Source of the DNA: a virus
Strand: one strand, 5' to 3'
Length of the DNA: 64,000 nt
Virus record (IMG/VR): IMGVR_UViG_3300044811_000020
Span: 1-64,000 of that record
Position 1 is the first letter of the stretch. Each line of letters opens with the position of its first letter. Below the pieces are notes generated by a model. It saw only the letters and a list, made by a program, of their open reading frames with translations, had not been told where the DNA came from and made no database searches. Below, one piece after another: positions 22,094-30,698 of this stretch. Position numbers and translations under genes: made by a program.

Positions 22094-24451
22094 ATGGCCG
22101 CTCGCCGGGAATTGCTCGAGGACGTGTCCTATGAGGACGTCACCGACAAAAAAGACGATTATTTTACCGGTGAGGGAAAGTCGATCGACAAGGACGATAA
22201 CGACTGGTCGAGCGAAAGCGATACGGTCGGCATCGGCCCTGACGATATCCAGATGCGCCCGGTCAGTAAGCTCGGGCCGCGGGACCGGTTCATCATCCTG
22301 CAGCGCTGGTGGTATTCCGACCAGGAGGCGAGCGCGACCTGGCGCTCTCAGGCCACGGACGATCTCGGGTTTATCGCCGGCGAGCAACTGTCGGACGCGG
22401 ACAAGGCCATTCTCGACGAGGCCAACCGCCCTCATGTGGTGTTCAATCGGGTGCTGACGATCATCAAGGCGATCGCGGGCATGGAAATCAATGGCCGGCA
22501 TGAGATTGTGTTTCTGCCGGAGGAAAACAGCGATACGCAGGTGGCTGAAATCCTGTCCGGGACGTCGAAGTGGATGGGGAACAAGTGCGACGCTGAGGAT
22601 GAGCAAAGCGAGGCGTTCCAGCAGTGCGCGGTGACCGGCCTAGGCGTCACCGAATCCCGCTTCACGTATGAATTCGGGCCCAAGGGCAAATATATCGAGG
22701 AAATGTTCGATTGCCGGGAATTCTTCTGGGATCGGACGGCGAAGAAGAAAAACCTCGTCGATGCGCGCCGTATGCACCGGGTTCGCCGCATGCCGCTGTC
22801 GGATGCGATGCAGATGTTCCCGGGCAAGGATCGGAGGCAGTTGGACGCGTCATGGGCGGATGCGGGTATTTATTACGATACCGGGCCGCGGTCGATCGAG
22901 GAGAAGCGGATCCGCGACGGGAAAAACTCATATCTCGATTGGGATGATACCAACGAGGTCACGATCGTCTGCACGCAATGGTGGGAGCGGGAGCCGTATT
23001 ATCTCGTTGCCGACGAGGCCTCGCAGGAAATGGTCGAGATGTCGCCCAAGGAATACAAGCTCTTGGACCGGCTGCGGCGGCTGCAGGGGATGCCCAAGCT
23101 CGACGGCGTGCGGATGTCCAAGCGGGTATTCAAGCAGGCGTTCCTCGGCAATGAGGAGTTGGGCTGCGGTCCGGCGCCTTGCGGTGAGCAGTTTAGCTGG
23201 GGCGTGATGACCGGCGAGTGGGACGCGAAGAAGCGTTTCTGGTATGGGCTGACCCGCGTGGTGCGCGATCCGCAGATGTGGGCTAACAAGTTCATGTCGC
23301 AGGTAATGCACATCATGAACTCGACGGCCAAGGGTGGTATCCTGGCGGAGCGCGATGCGTTCGATGACGAGATTGAGGCTGAGGAGAGTTATGCCCTAGC
23401 CGATATGATCACTTGGCTCAAGTCTGGCGCTTTGAGTGGCCAGAATCCCAAGATCATGCCGAAACCGGGCCAAGGCAGCGCTGACGCCTATGTGCAGTTG
23501 CTGCAATACGCAGTGAACGCCATTCCGCAGGTGACGGGCGTCAATTTCGAACTCCTCGGGCAGCAGGACGTGCAAAACCCGGGCGTGGTCGAGGCGATGC
23601 GCAAGCAGGCCGGCATGACGGTGCTGGCGACGTTGTTCGATGCACTGCGGCGATATCGGAAGATATTGGGGCGGATCCGGCTGAATGTGATCCAAACCCG
23701 CATGAGTGATGGGCGGATTATCCGGATTGTCGGTCAGCAATATACGGGCGCGGTGCGCCTGGCCAAGGATATCACTGCCGGCGAATATGACGTTTCGGTG
23801 GCTGACGCGCCGACGTCGCCGAACCAGAAGGAAGCGAATTGGGCGATTATCCAGACCTTCCTGCCGGTGTTTAAGGAGCAGTTGATGGCGGTGCCGGAGG
23901 TGCTGGTCATGGTGCTCGAATATTCGCCGCTGCCCTCTGAGCTCGTATCCGGCATGAAGCGGGTTATCCTCCAGAAGCAGCAGGATCCGGCCGCGCAGCA
24001 GGATCAGCAGCAGATGAAGGAACTGGCGATGGCTGAATTGCTGTCCAAGGTCAGCCTGAACGATGCCAAGGCCAATGAGGCCAATGCTAAGGCGGGCAGC
24101 CAGCAGGCCACGGCGGCCTATGACGTGGCGATTGCGCAGAACATGATGCACGATAACGCGTTGCAGCGCGGCAAGCTTCTCGTCGACGCCAAGAAGGGCG
24201 ATGCTGAGGTTGGGCTGATCCACGCCAAGGCCGCGCGCGAGGTTGCCAGTATCCACCACGACTCGGCGTCGACGGCTACGGACGTGCTGAACGCCCGAAC
24301 CAAGCATATCGAGGCGATGGACAAGATCCATACGAACCGGGTCGGGGCACTGGCTGGCGCGCACCATGATCTCGCCTCGGCGTTCCAGAAGCGGGTTGCG
24401 GCCATGGTCGCGGCGCGGCAGCCGGCCAAGCCTGTGGGTGCGAGCAAATGA
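22094..24451 (+). CDS. Portal protein, P22-like (785 aa)
   Basis: Long N-terminal region with the P22-type portal landmarks V-F-N-R-V-L-T-I-I-K-A-I-A-G-M-E-I-N-G-R and F-W-D-R-T-A-K-K-K-N-L, then the stem/wing region and a long Ala/Gln-rich C-terminal coiled coil (residues 640-785) like the P22 portal barrel. It forms the dodecameric vertex through which DNA enters and leaves. Slightly longer than P22 gp1. First gene of the head module. Confidence 0.88.
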   Translation: MAARRELLEDVSYEDVTDKKDDYFTGEGKSIDKDDNDWSSESDTVGIGPDDIQMRPVSKLGPRDRFIILQRWWYSDQEASATWRSQATDDLGFIAGEQLSDADKAILDEANRPHVVFNRVLTIIKAIAGMEINGRHEIVFLPEENSDTQVAEILSGTSKWMGNKCDAEDEQSEAFQQCAVTGLGVTESRFTYEFGPKGKYIEEMFDCREFFWDRTAKKKNLVDARRMHRVRRMPLSDAMQMFPGKDRRQLDASWADAGIYYDTGPRSIEEKRIRDGKNSYLDWDDTNEVTIVCTQWWEREPYYLVADEASQEMVEMSPKEYKLLDRLRRLQGMPKLDGVRMSKRVFKQAFLGNEELGCGPAPCGEQFSWGVMTGEWDAKKRFWYGLTRVVRDPQMWANKFMSQVMHIMNSTAKGGILAERDAFDDEIEAEESYALADMITWLKSGALSGQNPKIMPKPGQGSADAYVQLLQYAVNAIPQVTGVNFELLGQQDVQNPGVVEAMRKQAGMTVLATLFDALRRYRKILGRIRLNVIQTRMSDGRIIRIVGQQYTGAVRLAKDITAGEYDVSVADAPTSPNQKEANWAIIQTFLPVFKEQLMAVPEVLVMVLEYSPLPSELVSGMKRVILQKQQDPAAQQDQQQMKELAMAELLSKVSLNDAKANEANAKAGSQQATAAYDVAIAQNMMHDNALQRGKLLVDAKKGDAEVGLIHAKAAREVASIHHDSASTATDVLNARTKHIEAMDKIHTNRVGALAGAHHDLASAFQKRVAAMVAARQPAKPVGASK

Positions 24452-24714
24452 GCGAACTGCCCGAAGGCGTCAAAAGCGTCATGTTCCTGCGGGACGGCTG
24501 GCCCTATGCGGTCGTCTGCAAGGTGGTGATGGATGACGATTGCGTGGGGATCGGCATGTATCGGGCAAAAGGCACGTTATCCCCGGATACCTTTGACCAA
24601 TTGGCGATGATGGATGCGATGCAGAATATCGGGCTGAAGCCTGCGGATTATACCGAGTTGCAGGCTCATATCGCCAAGGTGAAGGCGGCGGCTGAGGCCA
24701 AAGGTCCAAAATGA
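24448..24714 (+). CDS. Hypothetical head-module protein (88 aa)
   Basis: A small alpha/beta protein, overlapping the portal stop (ATGA). The C-terminal 25 residues are a basic Ala/Lys helix. Unknown, possibly portal- or scaffold-associated. Confidence 0.65.
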   Translation: MSELPEGVKSVMFLRDGWPYAVVCKVVMDDDCVGIGMYRAKGTLSPDTFDQLAMMDAMQNIGLKPADYTELQAHIAKVKAAAEAKGPK

Positions 24715-25094
24715 TCCGCTCCGACTCCGCGCTGCTACGGCATGCGCAGGACTTTTTCCTATCCGATCTCGTCGGGCTATATACGTGGGGCGATGTTAAG
24801 ATTGCCCCGCCGGAGGAGCGGCCAGGTATCCCGCCGAACGTCGACTATCGGGAGCGGCGCAGGCAGATGGAAGCGCGGGTGGGCATGGGCCGCCATCTCG
24901 AGCAGGCCCGGATTGTTTTCAAGCCGTGGGAGTTGCTGATTTATTCGTCCAACGAGCGGCCGCCCCTCGGCGAGGTGGCGCTTCGTGACTTCGATAATGG
25001 TGTTTCGCTGGTGTCGGGCCCGGTCGACGCGGCGACATGGGCCAAGATCGGGATTGTGATAAGGTCCAGCCATGGCAACCGACGAGCAAGTTAG
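24711..25094 (+). CDS. Hypothetical head-module protein (127 aa)
   Basis: An aromatic, mixed-charge protein with an N-terminal segment D-F-F-L-S-D-L-V-G-L-Y and a basic middle (Y-R-E-R-R-R-Q-M-E-A-R). ATGA start overlap; a 55-residue gene begins inside its end. Unknown. Confidence 0.6.
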   Translation: MIRSDSALLRHAQDFFLSDLVGLYTWGDVKIAPPEERPGIPPNVDYRERRRQMEARVGMGRHLEQARIVFKPWELLIYSSNERPPLGEVALRDFDNGVSLVSGPVDAATWAKIGIVIRSSHGNRRAS

Positions 25095-25239
25095 GAATAG
25101 CCTGATCCTGCTGGCGAAAGACGCGCGGGACCGTAAGGATTATGATCTGTGCATACTCTATGCGAATTCGGCCATTCGGCTCGGTGATAAATTGATAGAC
25201 GATATCGGCAAGCATCAAAGGAAACCGCATCATGACTAA
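25072..25239 (+). CDS. Small helical protein (55 aa)
   Basis: AAGG six bases upstream of ATG 25072. All-helical; reads like a short tetratricopeptide-type pair (Y-D-L-C-I-L-Y-A-N-S-A-I-R-L-G). Overlaps the previous gene by 23 bases and the scaffold gene by eight. Unknown. Confidence 0.55.
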   Translation: MATDEQVRNSLILLAKDARDRKDYDLCILYANSAIRLGDKLIDDIGKHQRKPHHD

Positions 25240-26587
25240 ATATACCGAACGCCTCATGTCTCGGGCGTCTGTGGCTGCCATGGCGGCGTTTGCGCCAAAG
25301 TCTGACCCCGCGTCGACAATACCCAATTTTGCGGAGCGCGTCGACGATAACGCGGCCGGGGGCGGCGGTGACGATGACTTACTCGACGGGCTGAGCGCGG
25401 AGGAACAGGCGCAGTTCGCGGCGATGAACGGCGGCAAGCCCGCTGGCGATCAAGGCAACGTAGATCCGGCCGGAGATGGCGCGGGGGAGGGAGACGACGA
25501 TGGAACAGATCCCGAGTTGGATGGAGGCGCTGATGGACCTGATGATCCCGCTGGGGCTGTTGATGATCGGGCAGATGGTACTGACGCTGGCAAGCCGGAT
25601 GCGCAGGCGAGCGATAAGCGCCCGGCCCCCAAAACTGTAAGCTACGGCAAATACCAGCGCGAGCTCGCCAAGGCACAAAAGGAGCGGGATGAGTTCGCGG
25701 CCAAGTATGACGGTGCCACCAAGGAGACGGTTAAGGAGCGTGAGGAGCGGATCAAGCTCAACGAGCGGACGCGGCTATTGCTCGAGGCGATCAATACCAA
25801 GCAACCTGCGGCGGCCGCTGCGGAGACTGAGGACAAGGATCCGGAGCCGGACAAGGATTCGGACCCGCTCGGCCATCTGGAATGGCGAAACCGGAAGCTC
25901 GAAAATACCGTTAACGAGATGCGCACCGGCCGGCAGCAGGAACAGCAGGTTACGGCGGCGGAGCGGGAGGAGCAGCAGGTTTACGGCGCGTTCTCGGCCG
26001 ATCTCGAGCGGGCGGCGGGTGCTGATCCGACATTTGCCGATGCTTTCGTGCATCTGCGGGAGACCCGATATCGGGAACTCGGGTTTATTTATGCGGATAT
26101 TGATATAACCGATACCGCGCAGGTAGCGACACTGAGCGGGCCGGAACAGGCGGCATTATCCCAAAACATCAAGAAAGCGTTTTACAACGAGCAGATTATG
26201 GTCGCGCGCGGCGCGATGCAGGCGGGCAAGTCGCCGGCCAAGGTGGTTGAGAACTTGGCTCGGGCCCGTGGCTTCGTGCCCAAGGCGGCTGCGGCGGCGC
26301 CTGATGCGGCTGCGGCGGCTGGCAGCGGCGCGGCCAAGCCACGCAATGGGGCGGCTCCGCCTGCCCGTGTGGAAGCGGCTCCGCAGGGTACGGTGAGCGA
26401 CCAACTGGAACAGATAAGGCAGAACGCTGCGGCTTCCCGGTCCCTGTCGGACGCGGGCGGCTCGCCTGGCGGCGATCTGACGCCGGAGCGGCTCGTTGCG
26501 ATGGATGACGATGAGTTCGAGCAGTTGGTGGCGACCATGCCAAAGGGTCGGTTGGATAAACTGATGGGCAAGGGGCCCGGCCAATGA
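25232..26587 (+). CDS. Scaffolding protein candidate (451 aa)
   Basis: A low-complexity acidic N-terminus rich in Gly/Asp (residues 25-110), long coiled-coil middle (140-260), Ala-rich linker, and a short C-terminal domain. Acidic, helical, disordered-ended proteins directly between portal and coat are typical scaffolds, which would be expelled or cleaved during maturation. AAAGGAA ribosome site. Confidence 0.72.
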   Translation: MTKYTERLMSRASVAAMAAFAPKSDPASTIPNFAERVDDNAAGGGGDDDLLDGLSAEEQAQFAAMNGGKPAGDQGNVDPAGDGAGEGDDDGTDPELDGGADGPDDPAGAVDDRADGTDAGKPDAQASDKRPAPKTVSYGKYQRELAKAQKERDEFAAKYDGATKETVKEREERIKLNERTRLLLEAINTKQPAAAAAETEDKDPEPDKDSDPLGHLEWRNRKLENTVNEMRTGRQQEQQVTAAEREEQQVYGAFSADLERAAGADPTFADAFVHLRETRYRELGFIYADIDITDTAQVATLSGPEQAALSQNIKKAFYNEQIMVARGAMQAGKSPAKVVENLARARGFVPKAAAAAPDAAAAAGSGAAKPRNGAAPPARVEAAPQGTVSDQLEQIRQNAAASRSLSDAGGSPGGDLTPERLVAMDDDEFEQLVATMPKGRLDKLMGKGPGQ

Positions 26588-27051
26588 GGTATTATCTCGA
26601 TTGCGAGTTCAATGGCTATCAGGGCGGATTGATCAGTATGGCGCTCGTCAGGGATGACGGGCCTGAGCTATATCTGGCTTGGCCGCGAAACGACTGCATT
26701 CCGTGGGTCGAGGCCAACGTGGTGCCGATCGTTGAATGCCGCGGCGCGTCGCCTCATATGGTCAGGCTTAGTTCATGGGGCGGCATGATTGAGACATTCC
26801 TGCGCGGCGATTCGCTCCCCACGGTCATTGCGGATTGGCCGGACGATATCCGGTATTTCTGTGAGTGCCTGATCACCAGTCCGGGCGAGATGATTGATAT
26901 TCCGACCGACCGCGCCGCGGCACCGTATAATCGAGTAATCCAGTTCGTGGTCGAGCGCATTGACGCTTATCCGACCGATTTACCCGGCGCGGTGCAACAT
27001 AATGCTCTGTGGGATGCGCGAGCGCTGCGGCACAAGTTGAGCATTCGATAA
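26584..27051 (+). CDS. Small DEDDh exonuclease (155 aa)
   Basis: Y-L-D-C-E-F-N-G at the N-terminus (Exo I), A-D-W-P-D-D-I-R-Y-F (Exo II), and H-N-A-L-W-D-A-R-A-L (Exo III, His-x4-Asp) are the DEDDh signature. At 155 residues it is a minimal exonuclease domain. It is ATGA-coupled to the scaffold gene, an odd place for a nuclease. Probably a late-acquired gene that trims DNA or RNA. Confidence 0.75.
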   Translation: MRYYLDCEFNGYQGGLISMALVRDDGPELYLAWPRNDCIPWVEANVVPIVECRGASPHMVRLSSWGGMIETFLRGDSLPTVIADWPDDIRYFCECLITSPGEMIDIPTDRAAAPYNRVIQFVVERIDAYPTDLPGAVQHNALWDARALRHKLSIR

Positions 27052-27098
27052 ACCGCGCCGGACGGATTCCGGCATTCCCTCAATATGAGGTAAGACTA

Positions 27099-27491
27099 AT
27101 GCGTGAGATAACAGGCTTTGCGATCAATCCCGCGAACGAGAAGTTGAAAATCGAGGTTACGGACGAGCCGGGCGCCGGTGGCGCTAACCATCGGTATATT
27201 ATCAGCGGGTTTGATCTCGCCACTAACCCCTCCGGGAAAGGAATCGATGGCTCTTATGGGCTGCCGGTTATTTTCCAGAACGGCACCATTCCCGAGAATG
27301 GCGTCAATGGCGTTACACAAGAGGCACTGCTGGCGATCGTGATTGATCGACTACGCTCGTTTCAGGCTGGAAAGTTCGCTTGCCGCGAGAATGCGCTGGC
27401 GGTGACGAAACTGGAGGAGGCGATGCACTGGTTACAGCATCGCACGCGATCGCGCATTGACCGCGGCGTGGAAGGGGCGCACAAGGCTTAG
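27099..27491 (+). CDS. Acb2/Tad1-hairpin-like protein, possible cyclic-nucleotide sponge (130 aa)
   Basis: The C-terminal helical hairpin (residues about 73-125), with C-R-E-N-A-L-A-V-T-K-L-E-E-A-M-H-W-L, fits the Acb2/Tad1 hairpin shared by phage proteins that soak up the signalling cyclic nucleotides of CBASS or Thoeris defence. The N-terminal part is a beta domain with I-I-F-Q-N-G-type spacing (V-I-F-Q-N-G-T-I-P-E-N-G-V-N-G-V-T). GAGGT ribosome site. Assignment is from recalled family motifs, not a search; activity is unproven. Confidence 0.6.
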   Translation: MREITGFAINPANEKLKIEVTDEPGAGGANHRYIISGFDLATNPSGKGIDGSYGLPVIFQNGTIPENGVNGVTQEALLAIVIDRLRSFQAGKFACRENALAVTKLEEAMHWLQHRTRSRIDRGVEGAHKA

Positions 27492-27526
27492 ACTTGGTTC
27501 ACCCCAAGTATCCTCCCAAAACTTGG

Positions 27527-27554
27527 ACCGGCCCCGAAATGGGTCGGTTTTTTT
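27527..27554 (+). terminator. Intrinsic terminator
   Basis: ACCGGCCC, loop CGAAAT, GGGTCGGT (8-bp stem with one G-U), followed by seven T residues. A textbook intrinsic terminator just after the Acb2-like gene, splitting the head operon. Confidence 0.82.
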
Positions 27555-27565
27555 CGGAGACGGTT

Positions 27566-27898
27566 ATGTTTAAGAAAAGCGCCGATTTGATCCATCTTCA
27601 CGAAAGAACTGGCAGCCATTCCACGAAGGGGAGCGGTCGCGGCACGGTGTGGTGGTACGTCAGTGGGCCGGGGCGTCGCGAACTCGATGAGGCGCGCCTT
27701 ATAGAATTGCGCAAAACCATGACGATCGTCGGGGAGGAATATCGGCGAGTGGTTAAAATACATAATAGCGCATGCGATGCTAGGAACGGCGATCTCATGC
27801 GCGCAGTTCGTCCGAGTGTGCACAAGCTTCGCAAAAGTCTGAAACGCCTCAAGCGCGAGAAGATTGAGTTAAAGGCCCAACTCCGCGAGAAGTATTGA
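27566..27898 (+). CDS. Basic coiled-coil protein (110 aa)
   Basis: Start MFKKSADLIHLHERTG with GGAG upstream. It starts with a WWYVSGPGRR-type beta segment and ends in a strongly basic coiled coil (K-L-R-K-S-L-K-R-L-K-R-E-K). It lies directly behind the terminator, so it needs read-through or its own start. Possibly DNA-binding; not recognised. Confidence 0.6.
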   Translation: MFKKSADLIHLHERTGSHSTKGSGRGTVWWYVSGPGRRELDEARLIELRKTMTIVGEEYRRVVKIHNSACDARNGDLMRAVRPSVHKLRKSLKRLKREKIELKAQLREKY

Positions 27899-27923
27899 CG
27901 GAATAATATTGCGCCGCTATATG
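27895..27923 (+). promoter_or_regulatory. Candidate promoter upstream of the coat gene
   Basis: TTGACG (27895-27900), 17-bp spacer, TATATG (27918-27923). It would restart transcription after the terminator and drive the coat gene, which has a roughly 200-base leader containing a GGGCGCCC palindrome. The rest of 27924-28134 holds nothing else I can support. Confidence 0.45.
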
Positions 27924-28134
27924 TGAATTGCCCACTGAGGAGCGGGCGCCCTCCATATAGGTAGGGAAACAAGGCTCCGGCATTTTAGGTTTCCGGGCGT
28001 ATCGTAAATGCCCGAATGGCGGCCTCGCATTGCTGAGGCTCTGTCCTGCTCCTGGACGACATAAACCGGTGCATCCCGCAAAAGCTCGAAACCTGAGTGG
28101 CCGTTAGCGCGGCCCTCGATTCGCAGGGTGCCTC

Positions 28135-29250
28135 ATGTCCACTACCAACTTCCCGCAAAATGACGCCCTTGCGGTAAAACTCTGGGCGCGAGTCCTCGAA
28201 ACGGAAGCGCTCAAGTATACCGCGATCCGTCCTTTGATCGGCTCCGACGAGAATTCCGTCATCCACCTGCAGAACGCGCTATCGAAGGGCCCGGGTGACC
28301 AGATCACCTATGCCATCGTCATGCAGCTTGCGCAGGCTGGTTTCACCGAAAACCAACTCGCGGAAGGCAACGGCGAGGCTTTGACCACCTATTCCGATGC
28401 GCTCGTGATCAACGAGCTCATGGGCGTGGTCGGCGTCAAGTCGCGCCGCACGATCGATCAGCAGCGTATTCCGTGGGATCTGCGCGATACGGCCAAGGGC
28501 CGGCTGCGCGACTGGTACGCCAAGCGCTATTCGGTCGAGTTCTTCAATCAGGTGTGCGGATATACGCCGCAGACCGACGTGCGATACACCGGCCTGAACG
28601 CCGTCACGGCGCCGTCGGCAACGCGCGTTATCCGGCAGTCTGGGCGCGCCTCGGACGACCTTCTGACCTCGGCGGATACGTTCACGCTGGGTCTGATCGA
28701 CGCGGCGAAGGAACTGGCGATCACGGCGTCGCCGATGATTCGCCCGATCCAGTACAAGGGCACCTCGATGCGTGAAGGCGGGCGCTCCGACTTCAACAAC
28801 ACGCTCGAGGACATGTTCTGCATGTACCTACATCCCTATCAGGTGACGGCGATGCGCCGGAATACCTCGACGGGGCAGTGGCAGGATCTGCAGAAGATGG
28901 CCTATATGGGCCTCCGCCAGACCGGCAACCCGATTTTCTCGGGTGCCATCGGCATCTATAACGGCGTGATCCTCCGCCAGGCCTTCGACGTCACGAACGG
29001 CGTCTCGGCGGCCGGCGCGGACGTCCCGACCGTCAAGCGGGCGGTTCTGCTCGGTGCGCAGGCGGCGATGATGGGTTTCGGCCAGGACAACGGCCCCACC
29101 AAACTGACCTGGAACGAGGAGCTTTTCGACCACAAGCGCCGGCTCGAAATATCCGCCCTCACCATCCACGGTCTGAAAAAGACCCGTTACAATGCGGTAG
29201 ACTACGGCACGGTGGTCGTTTCGACCTACGCCGCAGCCTCCACGTTCTAA
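28135..29250 (+). CDS. Major capsid protein, N4-gp56 family (371 aa)
   Basis: Matches the N4-gp56 type of coat proteins: N-terminal W-A-R-V-L-E-T-E-A-L-K-Y-T and F-T-E-N-Q-L-A-E-G-N-G-E-A-L, a central R-P-I-Q-Y-K-G-T-S-M-R-E-G-G-R-S-D-F region, and a C-terminal alpha/beta domain ending in a small residue-rich strand. Length 371 fits. The long leader and separate promoter candidate fit high expression. Confidence 0.9.
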   Translation: MSTTNFPQNDALAVKLWARVLETEALKYTAIRPLIGSDENSVIHLQNALSKGPGDQITYAIVMQLAQAGFTENQLAEGNGEALTTYSDALVINELMGVVGVKSRRTIDQQRIPWDLRDTAKGRLRDWYAKRYSVEFFNQVCGYTPQTDVRYTGLNAVTAPSATRVIRQSGRASDDLLTSADTFTLGLIDAAKELAITASPMIRPIQYKGTSMREGGRSDFNNTLEDMFCMYLHPYQVTAMRRNTSTGQWQDLQKMAYMGLRQTGNPIFSGAIGIYNGVILRQAFDVTNGVSAAGADVPTVKRAVLLGAQAAMMGFGQDNGPTKLTWNEELFDHKRRLEISALTIHGLKKTRYNAVDYGTVVVSTYAAASTF

Positions 29251-29277
29251 CGCTCAGAGCACAGAGGAGAATCCGAT

Positions 29278-29697
29278 ATGACTACCGGTGTTCTGGGAAC
29301 CAATGCGCGGCAAGATCCGCGTCAAGTCGCCAACACGCTGAAAAAGACGGTCAATTTCAATGACCCGGGCGTTGGAACGGGTATTCCGTTCGACAATCCG
29401 CTGCCGCAGAATGCGTTCATCCTGCGGGTGCTGGTCGAGATCGTGGCGGTATTCAACGCGGTGACGACCAACGTCCTGACGGTCGGCACGGTCGGCGCGA
29501 CGTACAATAACATCGTGGCCGCGGCGGACGTGAACGAGGCAGTTGCGGGTGTCTATGACGTGACGCGCGCGCTCGGGCGGGCTCTGACGGCAGCGGGCGA
29601 TGTTCTGCCCTATGCCATGTATACCCAATCCGGCACGGCGGCCACGACCGGCCAGGCGATCATCGTGATCGAGTTCGAAGGCGGCTGGACGACCTAA
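29278..29697 (+). CDS. Head decoration or fibre-like protein (139 aa)
   Basis: Beta-rich, cysteine-free, without signal peptide; the pattern N-A-F-I-L-R-V-L-V-E-I-V-A-V-F-N-A-V-T-T fits a jelly-roll or head-fibre strand order. GAGGAG ribosome site. The usual position for a decoration protein, immediately after the coat gene. Confidence 0.6.
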   Translation: MTTGVLGTNARQDPRQVANTLKKTVNFNDPGVGTGIPFDNPLPQNAFILRVLVEIVAVFNAVTTNVLTVGTVGATYNNIVAAADVNEAVAGVYDVTRALGRALTAAGDVLPYAMYTQSGTAATTGQAIIVIEFEGGWTT

Positions 29698-29749
29698 CGG
29701 CCGTCCACCTCAATTCGTCGCTGTCGCTTTTAGATAAGGGAACTCGGAT

Positions 29750-30130
29750 ATGAAGAACTTCTGGACGAAACTGGCATCGGCGGCTCTGGCGCTTGTCGCG
29801 TCGGCGGGGCTGTCGTTCGCGGTCTATCAGTCGTCAGTTGACGGCATCGGCCTTGGCTCCACTACGGCACCGGTGCTTACCGGCTGCGGCACTGGCTCCC
29901 CGACCATTGTCGGCAATGACATGGCCGGCACGGTCACCACCGGTACCACAGCTACCGGCTGCGTTGTCACGTTCAACTCGGCCAAGAGCGCGGTCCCTGC
30001 GTGCGTCGTGACGCATCAGGTGGCACCGGCTACGTCGACCCCGGCCTATACCGTCACGGCGACCGCGATCACCGTCGTGCAGGCTTCGCAGACCGGCAAC
30101 AAGTTCAATTACGTCTGCATGGGTCTCTGA
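29750..30130 (+). CDS. Exported Cys-paired protein beside the coat genes (126 aa)
   Basis: Starts with a signal peptide (MKNFWTKLASAALALVASAG, likely cut after S-F-A near residue 24). The mature part of about 100 residues is a Thr/Val-rich beta protein with four cysteines (G-C, G-C, A-C, V-C). A signal peptide in the head operon is unexpected. One of nine such proteins. Probably exported and disulfide-bonded; function unknown. Confidence 0.75.
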   Translation: MKNFWTKLASAALALVASAGLSFAVYQSSVDGIGLGSTTAPVLTGCGTGSPTIVGNDMAGTVTTGTTATGCVVTFNSAKSAVPACVVTHQVAPATSTPAYTVTATAITVVQASQTGNKFNYVCMGL

Positions 30131-30139
30131 CATCTGGCG

Positions 30140-30155
30140 GGGCCCTTTGGGGCCC
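30140..30155 (+). terminator. GGGCCC hairpin
   Basis: GGGCCC, TTTG, GGGCCC, then TT: a short, very stable hairpin in the 59-base gap between two exported-protein genes. Too few T residues for efficient termination; may tune expression. Confidence 0.35.
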
Positions 30156-30189
30156 TTCCGCTCGTTTCAATCCACAACGGGGTTTTGCC

Positions 30190-30684
30190 ATGCTGAAGCG
30201 CTTGCTTCTCTCAATCATCACGTTGGCGGCCATCTTTGGCGTCGCGCAGGCGGTGAATATCTCCGGCACGGACTCCAGCGGGGAATTTTCCGTCATCAAG
30301 GTCGGCTATATCCGGCAGTCGGTTACGGATACGATCACCGCCTTTGCGGGCGGCGGGCAGACCAGCGCGACGTTGCTGGATTCCGGCTATAATCGGGTCA
30401 CGGTCGTGGCTAGCGCGAATGATAGCGTCAAGCTCCCGTCATGCCATTCGGGTCCCAGCAACACCGGTCCGATGCCGTCCGGCGTGATTTCGGGGAACAC
30501 CACGGGGCTCATGCTCTGGGTGACGAACGCGGACTCCGCCGATTCGATGAACGTATTCCCGCAGACCGGTGAATTCATCAACGCCTTGACCGTGAACTCG
30601 GCCTATGCGGTGGCGGCGAACAAGACGGTTGGCTTCCTTTGCAGCCCGGGCGGCTCTATCTGGTATTCCGTCCTCGGCGGCTAG
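30190..30684 (+). CDS. Exported beta-rich protein (164 aa)
   Basis: Signal peptide MLKRLLLSIITLAAIFGVAQ with a cut after Q-A near residue 21. The mature chain is beta-rich, with two cysteines (S-C-H, L-C-S). The start is chosen because the signal peptide begins there, although the ribosome site is weak. Second exported gene of the head region. Unknown. Confidence 0.72.
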   Translation: MLKRLLLSIITLAAIFGVAQAVNISGTDSSGEFSVIKVGYIRQSVTDTITAFAGGGQTSATLLDSGYNRVTVVASANDSVKLPSCHSGPSNTGPMPSGVISGNTTGLMLWVTNADSADSMNVFPQTGEFINALTVNSAYAVAANKTVGFLCSPGGSIWYSVLGG

Positions 30685-30698
30685 ACTGGTGGTGAATA

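Noticed and set aside
23396-24367. Leftward 323-codon frame opposite the portal
   Set aside because: Antisense shadow of the portal coiled coil (His/Leu/Arg-rich), no context or ribosome site.
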